DNA of 64,000 bases from Alcaligenes sp. SORT26 (GTDB lineage: Bacteria; Pseudomonadota; Gammaproteobacteria; Burkholderiales; Burkholderiaceae_B): positions 3,038,001 to 3,102,000 of the forward strand of contig NZ_CP070975.1 in the NCBI RefSeq assembly GCF_017377875.1. Direction: 5' to 3'. Each line of letters starts with the position of its first letter. Positions within the stretch are counted from its first letter, which is position 1. The notes under the pieces were generated by a model, which was not told the origin of the DNA, did no database searches, and saw only the letters and a list, made by a program, of their open reading frames with translations. The position numbers were made by a program, and so were the translations under genes. Shown here one piece after another: positions 44,989 through 53,166 of the stretch.

Positions 44989-45813
44989 ATGATTATCTCG
45001 CGATTTCTTAAAAAACTGACGGCTCTCAGCCTTGTTTCTACCGCTGTTTTATTGAGCAGCACTGCAACTGCTGCCCCTTTGAAAATCGGCGTTGTCCCCG
45101 GCATTTTTGCGGACTCGGTGGCCGTTGCCGCCCAGGAGGCCAAGAAGCAGGGTGTCGATGTGCAGGTGATCGAATTTACCGATTGGGCCACGCCCAATGT
45201 GGCGCTGGATGCGGGTGATATTGACCTGAATTACTACCAGAACAGCAATTACCTGGCCAATGCGGTGCGCGACAAGGGCTTCAAACTGGTCAGCGTGCAG
45301 CCGGGCATTTTGTCTTACCTGGGTCTGTATTCCCTAAAGCATTCCACGCTGGCTGATTTGCCCGATGGCGCAAAAGTGGCGATTGCCAGTGACGCCGTCA
45401 ATGTCGGCCGCGGATTGCGTCTGTTACAGCATGCGGGCCTGATCAAGCTGCGCCCGGAGACCGGTTTGCTGGGCACTCCAGATGACATTGTTTCCAATCC
45501 CAAAAACCTGAAGTTTGTGGAAGTGGAAGGCCCGCAATTGGCTCGTGCTACGCAGGACGTGGATCTGGCTCAGGGCTTTCCGTATTTCATTCTGGCATCC
45601 AAAGCGTTCGATGCCACCAAGGCTTTGTCCTTGACCAGTTACGAGGACGATTCTTGGGCGATTCAGTTTGTGGCCCGTAGCGACAAGACAGAAGACCCGC
45701 GCATTGCCCAGTTCCTGGAGGTCTACAAAACATCGCCCGCTGTGCGCGAGGCAATCAATCAGTTCTACCAGGGCGAGCAAAAGCTGTATCGCCTGACCTG
45801 GTTGCCGCATTAA
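44989..45813 (+). CDS. MetQ-family substrate-binding protein 3, altered ligand pocket
   Basis: A 274-residue exported MetQ-type protein, signal peptide ending TATA-AP, no lipobox, no Cys and no internal Met. Unlike its three paralogues it has NYYQNSNYL where the others have N(Y/F)FQHQ, and ASDAVNVGRGLRLLQ where the others have NDPVN, so key pocket residues (His, Asn, Pro) are changed. It is followed 16 bases later by a DszA/NtaA-type monooxygenase, so the two probably share a substrate that is not free methionine. I prefer ATG 44989 to the TTG three bases earlier. Confidence 0.87.
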   Translation: MIISRFLKKLTALSLVSTAVLLSSTATAAPLKIGVVPGIFADSVAVAAQEAKKQGVDVQVIEFTDWATPNVALDAGDIDLNYYQNSNYLANAVRDKGFKLVSVQPGILSYLGLYSLKHSTLADLPDGAKVAIASDAVNVGRGLRLLQHAGLIKLRPETGLLGTPDDIVSNPKNLKFVEVEGPQLARATQDVDLAQGFPYFILASKAFDATKALSLTSYEDDSWAIQFVARSDKTEDPRIAQFLEVYKTSPAVREAINQFYQGEQKLYRLTWLPH

Positions 45814-45829
45814 GCAAGGAGAATGCCCC

Positions 45830-47263
45830 ATGACGCAGCCCAAGAAACACATCCATATCAATGCCTTCAATATGAATTGCGTGGGCCATATTCACCATGG
45901 CTTGTGGACTCACCCGCGTGATCGCTCGACCGAGTATCACACGCTGAAGTATTGGACAGATCTGGCTCAGACCCTGGAAAAAGGCTTGTTCGACGGCATT
46001 TTTCTGGCTGATGTAGTTGGCTATTACGACGTGTACCAGCACGGTGTGGATTTGACGCTGCGCGAGGGCATTCAGTTGCCGGTGAATAATCCCTGGCTGC
46101 TGGTGTCAGCCATGGCGGCGGTGACGCAGCATATCGGCTTTGGCCTGACGGCGACGGTGGCCGCACATAACCCTTACACCTTTGCTCGTGATGTCAGCAC
46201 GCTGGATCAACTGACGAATGGCCGCATAGGCTGGAACATTGTCACCGGCTATGTGGATAGCGGCGCCCGCGGGCTGGGGCAGGATGGTCTGGATGCGCAC
46301 GATAGTCGATACGATCGCGCCGAAGATTTTCTGCAATTGGCCTACAAGCTGTGGGAAGGCAGTTGGGAAGATGGCGCAGTGATTGCGGACAAGCAGCGCC
46401 GTATCCATGCCTTGCCGGAGAAAGTGCATACGGTGCACCACGAAGGGCCGTTTTATCGCAGCAATGCTATCCATATGAGCGCACCTTCTGCGCAGCGTAC
46501 GCCCTTGTTATTTCAGGCGGGAACTTCGGCGCGTGGTTTGCAGTTTGCGGGGCAACATGCGGAAGGGGTTTTTATCGGAGCCGGCACTCCAGAAGCGGCC
46601 AGAGATTCCTCTCGCAAGCTGCGTCAGGCGGCGGTGGAGGCAGGTCGTCGGGCGCAGGATCTGAAGATTTATGCAGGCGTGGCAGTGGTGACGGGCGCGA
46701 CCGAGGCCGAGGCCAAAGAGAAATACGCTGACTATCTGGCCCATGCCAGTTCCGAAGGCGGCCTGGCGCATTTTGCGGCCAGCACAGGTGTTGATTTTTC
46801 GCAGTACGACCTGGATGAACCCATCAGCTTTGGGCCCAGCAATGCCATTCAATCGGCAGCGGCTGCGGCGCAGAAGCAAGGCTGGACCACGCGTCGAAAA
46901 CTGCTGGAGCAATTCACGCTGGGTAGCCGCTACAAGACCATTGTGGGCGACCCCCAGCAAGTGGCTGACGCGCTGACGACCTGGATTGACGAGGGCGAGA
47001 TTGACGGCTTTAACCTGACCCGCATCGTTGTGCCTGAAACCTGGGAAGACTTTGCCAATCTTGTCGTCCCCGAGCTGCAAAACCGGGGCCGCTATCGCAC
47101 GGCTTACGAAGGTGGAACCTTGCGCCAGCAATTGTTTGGACAAGGTGATCGGCTGTCGGCTACGCATCCTGCTGCGCAGTGGCGGCACCCCTCCTCTGGC
47201 TCGCCCAAGGAAGGGGCGTCGGCTGCGGAGGACACAGCCACCTCAGTGTTGCAGGCGAGCTGA
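45830..47263 (+). CDS. FMN-dependent monooxygenase, NtaA/SnaA/DszA/DmoA family
   Basis: A 477-residue luciferase-fold group C flavin monooxygenase with the family start HINAFNMNCVGHIHHGLW, DGIFLADVVGYYDVY, TATVAAHNPYTFARDVSTLDQLTNGRIGWNIVTGY (hallmark) and LLFQAGTSARGLQFA. Relatives cleave dibenzothiophene sulfone, dimethylsulfide, nitrilotriacetate or EDTA using reduced FMN. The sulfur context favours a C-S bond substrate. Only three internal Met and one Cys occur. A low-complexity Ser/Ala tail of about 30 residues ends the protein. Confidence 0.88.
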   Translation: MTQPKKHIHINAFNMNCVGHIHHGLWTHPRDRSTEYHTLKYWTDLAQTLEKGLFDGIFLADVVGYYDVYQHGVDLTLREGIQLPVNNPWLLVSAMAAVTQHIGFGLTATVAAHNPYTFARDVSTLDQLTNGRIGWNIVTGYVDSGARGLGQDGLDAHDSRYDRAEDFLQLAYKLWEGSWEDGAVIADKQRRIHALPEKVHTVHHEGPFYRSNAIHMSAPSAQRTPLLFQAGTSARGLQFAGQHAEGVFIGAGTPEAARDSSRKLRQAAVEAGRRAQDLKIYAGVAVVTGATEAEAKEKYADYLAHASSEGGLAHFAASTGVDFSQYDLDEPISFGPSNAIQSAAAAAQKQGWTTRRKLLEQFTLGSRYKTIVGDPQQVADALTTWIDEGEIDGFNLTRIVVPETWEDFANLVVPELQNRGRYRTAYEGGTLRQQLFGQGDRLSATHPAAQWRHPSSGSPKEGASAAEDTATSVLQAS

Positions 47264-47335
47264 TTAGGGCAGAGCAGAGCCAATATCTTCTGCTTTGAAC
47301 TCTCTTTTTACGACCACTTTTATAAGGTCAGGACC

Positions 47336-48181
47336 ATGTTGTTTGCTCGTCTTTCTATTCGTGCTGTGTTTGCCTTGGCCCTCTTGGGTTTTGCGGGCCA
47401 GGTGTCCGCTGCTGCGCTGAAAATTGGTGTGACGCCCGGCTCTTTGGCGGACTCTGTTGCTGTGGCCGCCGAGGAGGCCAAGAAACAGGGCCTGGAGGTT
47501 GAGGTGATCGAATTCACCGACTGGACCACGCCCAATACTGCACTGGCATCGGGGGATCTGGATCTGAATTACTTCCAGCATCAGGCCTTCTTGGACAATG
47601 CCGTCAAGGAAGGTGGCTATGCCATTGAGAGCGTGGCTTACGGCTTGCTGCCCAATATTGGCTTGTACTCCAAGCAGTACACATCTTTGGATGCGATCCC
47701 TGAAGGCGCATCTGTTGGGGTCGCCAATGACCCGGTGAATCAGGCGCGTGGTTTGCTGCTTTTGCAGGCGGCTGGCTTGATTCAGTTGAAAGACGGCGCG
47801 GCTGCGCGTGCGTCCATCCACGATGTGACGGCGAACCCCAGGAAGCTGCGCATCGTGGAAGTGGAAGGGCCGCAATTGGTGCGTGCGGCTGATGACTTGC
47901 CGCTGGTTCAGGGCTACCCCGCCCACTTCGTCAATGCGGGTCAGACGGAACTGGCCAGCCAGGCTTTGCAGTACTCCACCGTGGATGATCTGTATTACGC
48001 CATTCGCTTTGTGGCTCGGAGCAGCCATAAAGATGATCCGCGCATTCGCCAGTTTGTGGATCTTTATCAACGCTCGCCTGCCGTGGCTGCGCAGATCGAC
48101 ACGTCTTTTGCGGGGGACAAGAAGCTGTATTCCTTGCCATGGAAGACGGCGGAACACGCCTCCATTACGCAGGCTCCTTGA
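47336..48181 (+). CDS. MetQ-family substrate-binding protein 4
   Basis: A 281-residue exported protein with signal peptide ending VSA-AA, no lipobox, no Cys and no internal Met. The pocket motifs NYFQHQAFL and ANDPVNQARGLLLLQ are kept. It lies 12 bases before the third DszC/SfnB-type gene, repeating the binding-protein/oxidase pairing seen at 44989-47263. It presumably delivers ligand to the MetNI pair encoded about 6 kb upstream. Confidence 0.88.
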   Translation: MLFARLSIRAVFALALLGFAGQVSAAALKIGVTPGSLADSVAVAAEEAKKQGLEVEVIEFTDWTTPNTALASGDLDLNYFQHQAFLDNAVKEGGYAIESVAYGLLPNIGLYSKQYTSLDAIPEGASVGVANDPVNQARGLLLLQAAGLIQLKDGAAARASIHDVTANPRKLRIVEVEGPQLVRAADDLPLVQGYPAHFVNAGQTELASQALQYSTVDDLYYAIRFVARSSHKDDPRIRQFVDLYQRSPAVAAQIDTSFAGDKKLYSLPWKTAEHASITQAP

Positions 48182-48193
48182 GGCCCGAGCCCC

Positions 48194-49492
48194 ATGACTA
48201 ATGACACTGCCGTTTTTGCCCCAGAGCTTGCATCAGCACCGGCCTTGGCCAGGAACGCGAATGCAGCGCCTGCCCGAGTTTCCGATCTGAGTGCGCTGCG
48301 CAGGCGTTTCAGCGCCCTCTTTCATCGTATTGCCGACACGGCTGCCGAACGTGAACACACACGCACCTTGGCTTATGCACCCATTCTGTGGCTGAAAGAC
48401 AGTGGCTTTACGGCGCTGCGAGTGCCGCCTCAATGGGGTGGCAGTGGCGTATCCATTCCGGTGTTTTTTGAACTGTTCCAGGACCTGGCCGCAGCAGACT
48501 CCAACGTCGCGCAAATTTTGCGGCCACACTTTGGTTTTATTGACAGGCTCTTGATTGATCGCGATGAAGCGACGCAAGCCCAATGGTTACCGCTGGCGGG
48601 CCAAGGGGCGATTTTTGGCAATGCCACGACCGAGACCGGCCTGGGCGCGGTTGGGCAGTTGCAAACCACGCTGACACCCGATGCCGAGCAGCCTGGGCAA
48701 TGGCGCTTGAATGGCCGCAAGTTCTACAGCACCGGCACCTTGTACGCGGATTGGGTCACGGTGGTGGCCCGCAGCACGGTGCCCGGGCAAGAGGATGAGA
48801 CTGTTCATGCCGTAGTGCCAACCGATCAGGACGGAGTCGAACGTCTGGATGATTGGCATGGCTTTGGTCAACGCTTGACCGGATCGGGCACCACGGTGCT
48901 GACTGACGTCCTTGTACCCGAGAACGCCATCATTCGTTTTCCACGCCAGGAACCTACGCCTTTGGTTGCGTATTTTCAGTTGATTCATTTGGCGACTCTG
49001 GCAGGCATCGCCCGTGCCTTGCAAGGTGATGCGGTGAGCTATGTACAGGCGCGCAAACGGGTGTTCAGCCACGGCAGTGCCGCATTGCCCAAGGATGACC
49101 CGCTGGTGCAGCATATCGTGGGCGAGCTGGCCAGCACGGCCTATATCGCTCAGTTAGCGGTGCGTGATGTAGCGGTGCATTTGCAAGAGATTGCGGATCA
49201 GCGGCAGGCGGGGGTGGAGGTTTCGCGCAAGGCCCTGGATGCTCTGGAACTGCGTACCGCGCAGGCACAAGTGGCTGTAGTCGAGCCGGTCTTGAGGGCC
49301 GCCACGCGTTTGTTCGATGTGGGTGGCTCCACGGCTTTGGAAGAGTCCCGTCGCCTGGATAGACATTGGCGCAATGCGCGGGCTCTGGCTTCGCATAATC
49401 CGGTGATCTACAAAGCCCGTTCGGTGGGAGACATTTTGCTGAACGAAGCTGAGCCTGTGTATTACTGGCATGTGGGGACGAAAGAGAGCTAG
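48194..49492 (+). CDS. DszC/SfnB-type flavin-dependent monooxygenase 3
   Basis: A 432-residue acyl-CoA-dehydrogenase-fold protein, more distant from the other two. It has ALRVPPQWGGSG, NGRKFYSTGTLYADWV, WHGFGQRLTGSGTT and a SRRLDRHWRNARALASHNPV tail. It contains neither Cys nor any internal Met, remarkable for this length. The N-terminal 30 residues are Ala/Pro-rich. It ends the plus-strand part of the island and is followed by a terminator shared with the convergent SsuD operon. Confidence 0.85.
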   Translation: MTNDTAVFAPELASAPALARNANAAPARVSDLSALRRRFSALFHRIADTAAEREHTRTLAYAPILWLKDSGFTALRVPPQWGGSGVSIPVFFELFQDLAAADSNVAQILRPHFGFIDRLLIDRDEATQAQWLPLAGQGAIFGNATTETGLGAVGQLQTTLTPDAEQPGQWRLNGRKFYSTGTLYADWVTVVARSTVPGQEDETVHAVVPTDQDGVERLDDWHGFGQRLTGSGTTVLTDVLVPENAIIRFPRQEPTPLVAYFQLIHLATLAGIARALQGDAVSYVQARKRVFSHGSAALPKDDPLVQHIVGELASTAYIAQLAVRDVAVHLQEIADQRQAGVEVSRKALDALELRTAQAQVAVVEPVLRAATRLFDVGGSTALEESRRLDRHWRNARALASHNPVIYKARSVGDILLNEAEPVYYWHVGTKES

Positions 49493-49518
49493 CTTGAGGC
49501 GGCCATATAGCTGCAACA

Positions 49519-49556
49519 ACATAAAGGGCGTGATTCATTCGCGCCCTTTATGTTTT
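49519..49556. terminator. Bidirectional terminator between convergent sulfur operons
   Basis: A 12-bp perfect stem ACATAAAGGGCG (49519-49530) with CGCCCTTTATGT (49542-49553), loop of 11, then TTTT. On the minus strand the A/T ends also provide a U-rich tail. Confidence 0.85.
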
Positions 49557-49633
49557 GAGTCTCGTAGCTTCGTGTGCTGCTTTGATTTGCAGCGCTGATC
49601 TTGGCCGCTGCCGAAGTAGGTTTTCCAGGCTGC

Positions 49634-50491
49634 TTACTGTGGCAACTGAAACAGTCTGGCCGCATTGCCATAGAACAGCTTGTCCAAAATGGCGTCCTTG
49701 AAACCTAGCTGTTGAAAGTCCTCAATACTCTGGCGAATCGGACGGAAGGTATAAGACGAACCGAACAGCAACTGTTCAGATAAAAAGCTGTTGGCTGCGT
49801 GTACATACCCTTCACTTCCAGTCTGAAAGATATACATATCCGGCACCAGATGCACGTTCTCGTGCAGAAAGGCCAGGCCTATGGCCTGCTGCACATTGGG
49901 CCAGTAGCCGTGGTAGACCACCAGAGGCAGATCCGGGAAGGCTTTGGCCACTTTCGCCAGCGCTGCCGGGTCGTTGTAGCGTGGGTCCGGCGTAGTGGGG
50001 CCACTCATCAAAAAGACGGGTACTTTCAAATGGCGGGCCAGCTCGTAAACAGGCCAGTAAATCGGGTCATCCGGGTGACGGGCTGGAACTCCAAAACCCG
50101 GCTCGATATCAATGCCGGACAAGCCCAGTTCCTTGATGGCGCGCTCAGCCTCGGCCAAGGCTTGCTGCTCGCCTTGCAGAGCCGGGTCTATACCGGCAAC
50201 TCCCAGCAGCTCATCATGCCCATGCACGATCTGATGAATGGTGTCGTTGGGCAAGTGTTGCGATGGTGTATGGCGGCCTACGACCACGGCTTTGCTCAGC
50301 CCGGCCTGACGCACTTCTTCCAGAAACCCTTCCTGACTAAGCGACTTTTCAAAGTGGGTATCGCTGCCACGAGTGCCTACGCGGCGGTTCAGCCAACGTG
50401 CAGTGGCATGTTCTGGCGTACCGGGTTCGGCTCCGAAGAATTTGTGCAGAAAGGCCGGTCGGCAGCGCAGGTCGATTATTTTTTGGCTCAT
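49634..50491 (-). CDS. Amidohydrolase-family (TIM-barrel, COG2159-type) protein in the SsuD operon
   Basis: A 285-residue protein of the amidohydrolase-2 type: DLRCRP at the N-terminus (where the family usually has an HxH-like metal motif, here only Arg-Cys-Arg), [22 protein letters not shown] with a His typical of the barrel, and [11 protein letters not shown] where the family has GSDxP. Loss of the first metal-binding His pair suggests a changed or metal-free chemistry. It overlaps the SsuD gene by four bases (ATGA), so it probably acts on an SsuD product or substrate. It has two internal Met and one Cys. Confidence 0.78.
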   Translation of the reverse strand: MSQKIIDLRCRPAFLHKFFGAEPGTPEHATARWLNRRVGTRGSDTHFEKSLSQEGFLEEVRQAGLSKAVVVGRHTPSQHLPNDTIHQIVHGHDELLGVAGIDPALQGEQQALAEAERAIKELGLSGIDIEPGFGVPARHPDDPIYWPVYELARHLKVPVFLMSGPTTPDPRYNDPAALAKVAKAFPDLPLVVYHGYWPNVQQAIGLAFLHENVHLVPDMYIFQTGSEGYVHAANSFLSEQLLFGSSYTFRPIRQSIEDFQQLGFKDAILDKLFYGNAARLFQLPQ

Positions 50492-51648
50492 GATGCAGAA
50501 GAAAGTTGCTGGTTTTGTACACCGCGTGCGTCAAAGGCACCGCCGGTCTGGGCGCGATCACTGACGGTGACGGCGCGTTTGCCCAGCAGCGGGAAGACCA
50601 GCTCGGCAAAGCGTATGGATTCTTCCAGATGCGGATAGCCCGAGAGCACAAAAGAGTCGGCCCCCAGGTCTATGTATTCCTGCAAGCGCTGGGCCACGGT
50701 CTTGGCATCGCCCACCAAGGCGGTGCCTGCCCCACCCCGTACCAAGCCTACGCCTGCCCACAAGTTGGGCGACACCTCCAGTTGATCGCGGCGGCCACCG
50801 TGCAGGGCAGCCATGCGTTTCTGGCCCACCGAATCCATCGTGGCGTAATTGGCCTGTGCCTTGGCAATATCCTCGTCCGTCAATTTGCTGATCAGACGGT
50901 TAGCCTCGGCCCAGGCTTCTTCATTGGTTTCCCGCACGATGACATGCAGACGCACGCCTAGTTTCAATGTTCGGCCCCGCGCGGCAGCACGGCGACGGAT
51001 ATCCTCAAATTTCTTGCCCACGGCAGCAGGCGGTTCACCCCAAGTCAGATAGGCGTCCACATGCTCCGCAGCCAGCTCGTGGGCGGCGTCCGAGGAACCG
51101 CCGAAATACAGTGGGGGATAGGGCTTTTGCACGGGAGGGAAGATGTTGCGGCCATTCTCGACCTTGAAGTGCTTGCCCTGGAAATTCACGGTTTCGCCAG
51201 AGAGCAATTGGCGCCAAATCGTCAGATATTCATTGGCATATTCGTAGCGGGAATCGTGGTCCAGAAATACGCCTTCAGCGGCTAGCTCGGTAGCATCGCC
51301 GCCCGGCACTACATTCAGCAGCAAGCGGCCATGCAAAGCCTGATCCAGCGATGCGGCCTGACGTGCGCTGGAGACCGGTGCGCCCAAAGACGTGCGCAGC
51401 GCCACCAGCAATTTGATGCGTTGGGTGACAGGCACCAGGCTGGCTGCGACCACCCAAGGGTCCAGGCAGGAGGCGCCGGTAGGAATCAACAGACCGTCAT
51501 AACCCAGGTTTTCACTGGTGACGGCAATGCTGCGCAGGTACTCGGTAGTGGGTGCCCGGCCAAAGTCGGATTTGCCCAGATAACGGGTGTCGCCCGAAGT
51601 GGGCAGAAACCAGAAAATATCGGGTGTGGTGGAGGTGATCTGGCTCAT
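50488..51648 (-). CDS. ssuD: Alkanesulfonate monooxygenase, FMNH2-dependent (SsuD/MsuD type)
   Basis: A 386-residue luciferase-fold monooxygenase with the SsuD start [38 protein letters not shown] (the conserved Cys region), [39 protein letters not shown], and the C-terminal [21 protein letters not shown]. It releases sulfite from alkanesulfonates using reduced FMN from the reductase encoded upstream, with which it overlaps by four bases. Two internal Met and one Cys. No ssuABC transporter is nearby; the MetQ-type proteins may replace it. Confidence 0.92.
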   Translation of the reverse strand: MSQITSTTPDIFWFLPTSGDTRYLGKSDFGRAPTTEYLRSIAVTSENLGYDGLLIPTGASCLDPWVVAASLVPVTQRIKLLVALRTSLGAPVSSARQAASLDQALHGRLLLNVVPGGDATELAAEGVFLDHDSRYEYANEYLTIWRQLLSGETVNFQGKHFKVENGRNIFPPVQKPYPPLYFGGSSDAAHELAAEHVDAYLTWGEPPAAVGKKFEDIRRRAAARGRTLKLGVRLHVIVRETNEEAWAEANRLISKLTDEDIAKAQANYATMDSVGQKRMAALHGGRRDQLEVSPNLWAGVGLVRGGAGTALVGDAKTVAQRLQEYIDLGADSFVLSGYPHLEESIRFAELVFPLLGKRAVTVSDRAQTGGAFDARGVQNQQLSSAS

Positions 51649-52232
51649 GCTGCCTGCGCCTCTAGAATGGTGTTTTTCACAGGCAAGCGCGCTTGAATGC
51701 CTTGCAGCACGGGCACAGCCAGATCAACCGTGCGTTGTATGTGCTGCTGCAAGGCTGCGCTAGTGACTTCGCCGTCCTGAATGTCTTCGGGCGTGGCATA
51801 GACGCCAATGGGCAAGGTCAGTGCCTGAAAGAAGCTGAACAGGGGACGTAGCTGATGTTCGATGACCAAGGCATGGCGTTGGCTGCCACCTGTGGCGGCC
51901 AGCAGCACGGGCGTGCCGTTCAGGGCATTCATGTCGACCAGATCGAACAGGTGCTTGAGCAGGCCCGGAATGCCTGCGCGAAAGATGGGTGAGCCCACAA
52001 TCAGAAAGTCGGCCTGCTCAATGGCCTTGATGGCCTGATGCGCATGGGCGGGCAAGGCATCGGTGGACAGGGCCGCGCCCAGTTCGGGCAGCAGGCTGAC
52101 CAGTTCGATGTTTTGCACGTCCAGTGCCAGTTGGTCGTTCAGCGTGTCACGCAGTGCATCCAGCAGCACTTGAGTGCGGGACGGGCGGTGCAAACTCCCA
52201 TTCACAATCACGGTTTTCAGGGGGCGGCTCAT
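51645..52232 (-). CDS. msuE: NAD(P)H-dependent FMN reductase (MsuE/SsuE type)
   Basis: A 195-residue flavodoxin-like reductase with [20 protein letters not shown] at the phosphate-binding loop, [20 protein letters not shown] and [26 protein letters not shown]. These blocks define the MsuE/SsuE family, which supplies FMNH2 to SsuD and probably also to the DszA and DszC-type enzymes of the island. The start at 52232 follows AAGGA. One internal Met and no Cys. Confidence 0.9.
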   Translation of the reverse strand: MSRPLKTVIVNGSLHRPSRTQVLLDALRDTLNDQLALDVQNIELVSLLPELGAALSTDALPAHAHQAIKAIEQADFLIVGSPIFRAGIPGLLKHLFDLVDMNALNGTPVLLAATGGSQRHALVIEHQLRPLFSFFQALTLPIGVYATPEDIQDGEVTSAALQQHIQRTVDLAVPVLQGIQARLPVKNTILEAQAA

Positions 52233-52653
52233 GGCAATTCCTTGCAGTGAAATCAGGGCGAGGCGCCGCCGGAAAACGGGGGCACCCGTGCGAGTCAATG
52301 TCTTGTATTACATGCCTGATCGCGGCTGCCACGAAAGACAAATCACTCATGTGTTTATGGGTGATTTACGTCCTTACTCTTTTGATTTGCTTATGAAAAT
52401 CAGTATTGTTGAATGTGAAAAAATGAGCTGCCAAATAAAGTGCTTGGGCGGAGGAAAGTGCTCGTTTTTCGGGGGTAGAACGAGAGCGATCAGACACGGA
52501 GTGCCAAAACTGGATAATCCGTGCTGCTGTTGTGCCAGAGCTGGATAGTTTGGCGCCAAACGGCTTCATAGAATGAAAACAAGCCAATCCGGGGGATTGG
52601 CATCCGACTGTGTCGCAAGCACAGCGGTTTTATTTCTATGAGAGAGACAAGTC
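52233..52653. other. 421-base divergent intergenic region: FMN reductase operon versus cupin dioxygenase gene
   Basis: No gene was found; short frames across it lack ribosome-binding sites. It must hold the promoter of the minus-strand msuE-ssuD operon (left part) and that of the plus-strand cupin gene (right part), where two XylS-like direct repeats are annotated separately. Confidence 0.6.
52501..52560 (+). promoter_or_regulatory. Direct-repeat operator for an AraC/XylS-type activator, with adjacent palindrome
   Basis: Two copies of GTGCC-ARARCT-GGATA start at 52501 and 52532, a 31-base period (three helical turns). The core TGCC-N6-GGATA resembles the XylS half-site TGCA-N6-GGNTA. The second copy ends about 20 bases before a likely -10 (CATAGAAT near 52569), so an activator would touch RNA polymerase. 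A perfect palindrome TTTGGCGCCAAA (52549-52560) abuts it. The regulator is probably the AraC protein encoded at 53163-54170. Confidence 0.7.
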
Positions 52654-53166
52654 ATGACTCAAAACAGCACCCCACCCTACATCGAGATCGAAAAGCGCAT
52701 CGACAAGGTCCGCGACGAATACGCCCTGGTTGAAGGCCACTTCGATACGTCTGAAGAAACCTCCCCCTGGATTCCCTTCGGCCCCAATATCTGGCTGCGT
52801 CACCTGAGCTTTGATATTCGCAACAACACCTCGGTGCACATCATGCGTGCCGACAAGGGCGGTTCTTTGGGTCGCCACCGTCACCGCGCTGTGGTGACCG
52901 GCTACATCCTGTCCGGCAGCCTGCGTTACGAGGAATACGATTGGGTGGCTCGTGCTGGCCATTACATCCACGAAAGCCCCGGCCGCACTCACACTCTGGT
53001 GTCGGACGAAGGCATGGAAACCCTGTTCCACCTGGGCACGCCTATCGAGTTCCTGGACGAGAACGACAATATTCTGGAAATTATCGACGTGTTCTGGATG
53101 ATCGACCACTACACCAGCTACTGTAAGAAGCACAATCTGCCCATCAACCAGTCCATGTTCATCTAA
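52654..53166 (+). CDS. Cupin dioxygenase of the 2,4'-dihydroxyacetophenone dioxygenase family
   Basis: A 170-residue single-domain cupin with GRHRHR (His75 and His77, cupin motif 1), GYILSGSLRYEEYDW (Glu-containing strand) and RTHTL (His113, motif 2), the three His expected to bind non-haem Fe(II). The described enzyme, from Alcaligenes sp. 4HAP, cleaves 2,4'-dihydroxyacetophenone to 4-hydroxybenzoate and formate. Family assignment is by motif layout, length (about 20 kDa) and likely genus. No 4-hydroxyacetophenone monooxygenase gene is adjacent, so the substrate is unproven. The AGAGAGACAAG ribosome-binding site precedes the ATG. The gene converges on its presumed AraC regulator with a four-base overlap. 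Confidence 0.8.
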   Translation: MTQNSTPPYIEIEKRIDKVRDEYALVEGHFDTSEETSPWIPFGPNIWLRHLSFDIRNNTSVHIMRADKGGSLGRHRHRAVVTGYILSGSLRYEEYDWVARAGHYIHESPGRTHTLVSDEGMETLFHLGTPIEFLDENDNILEIIDVFWMIDHYTSYCKKHNLPINQSMFI

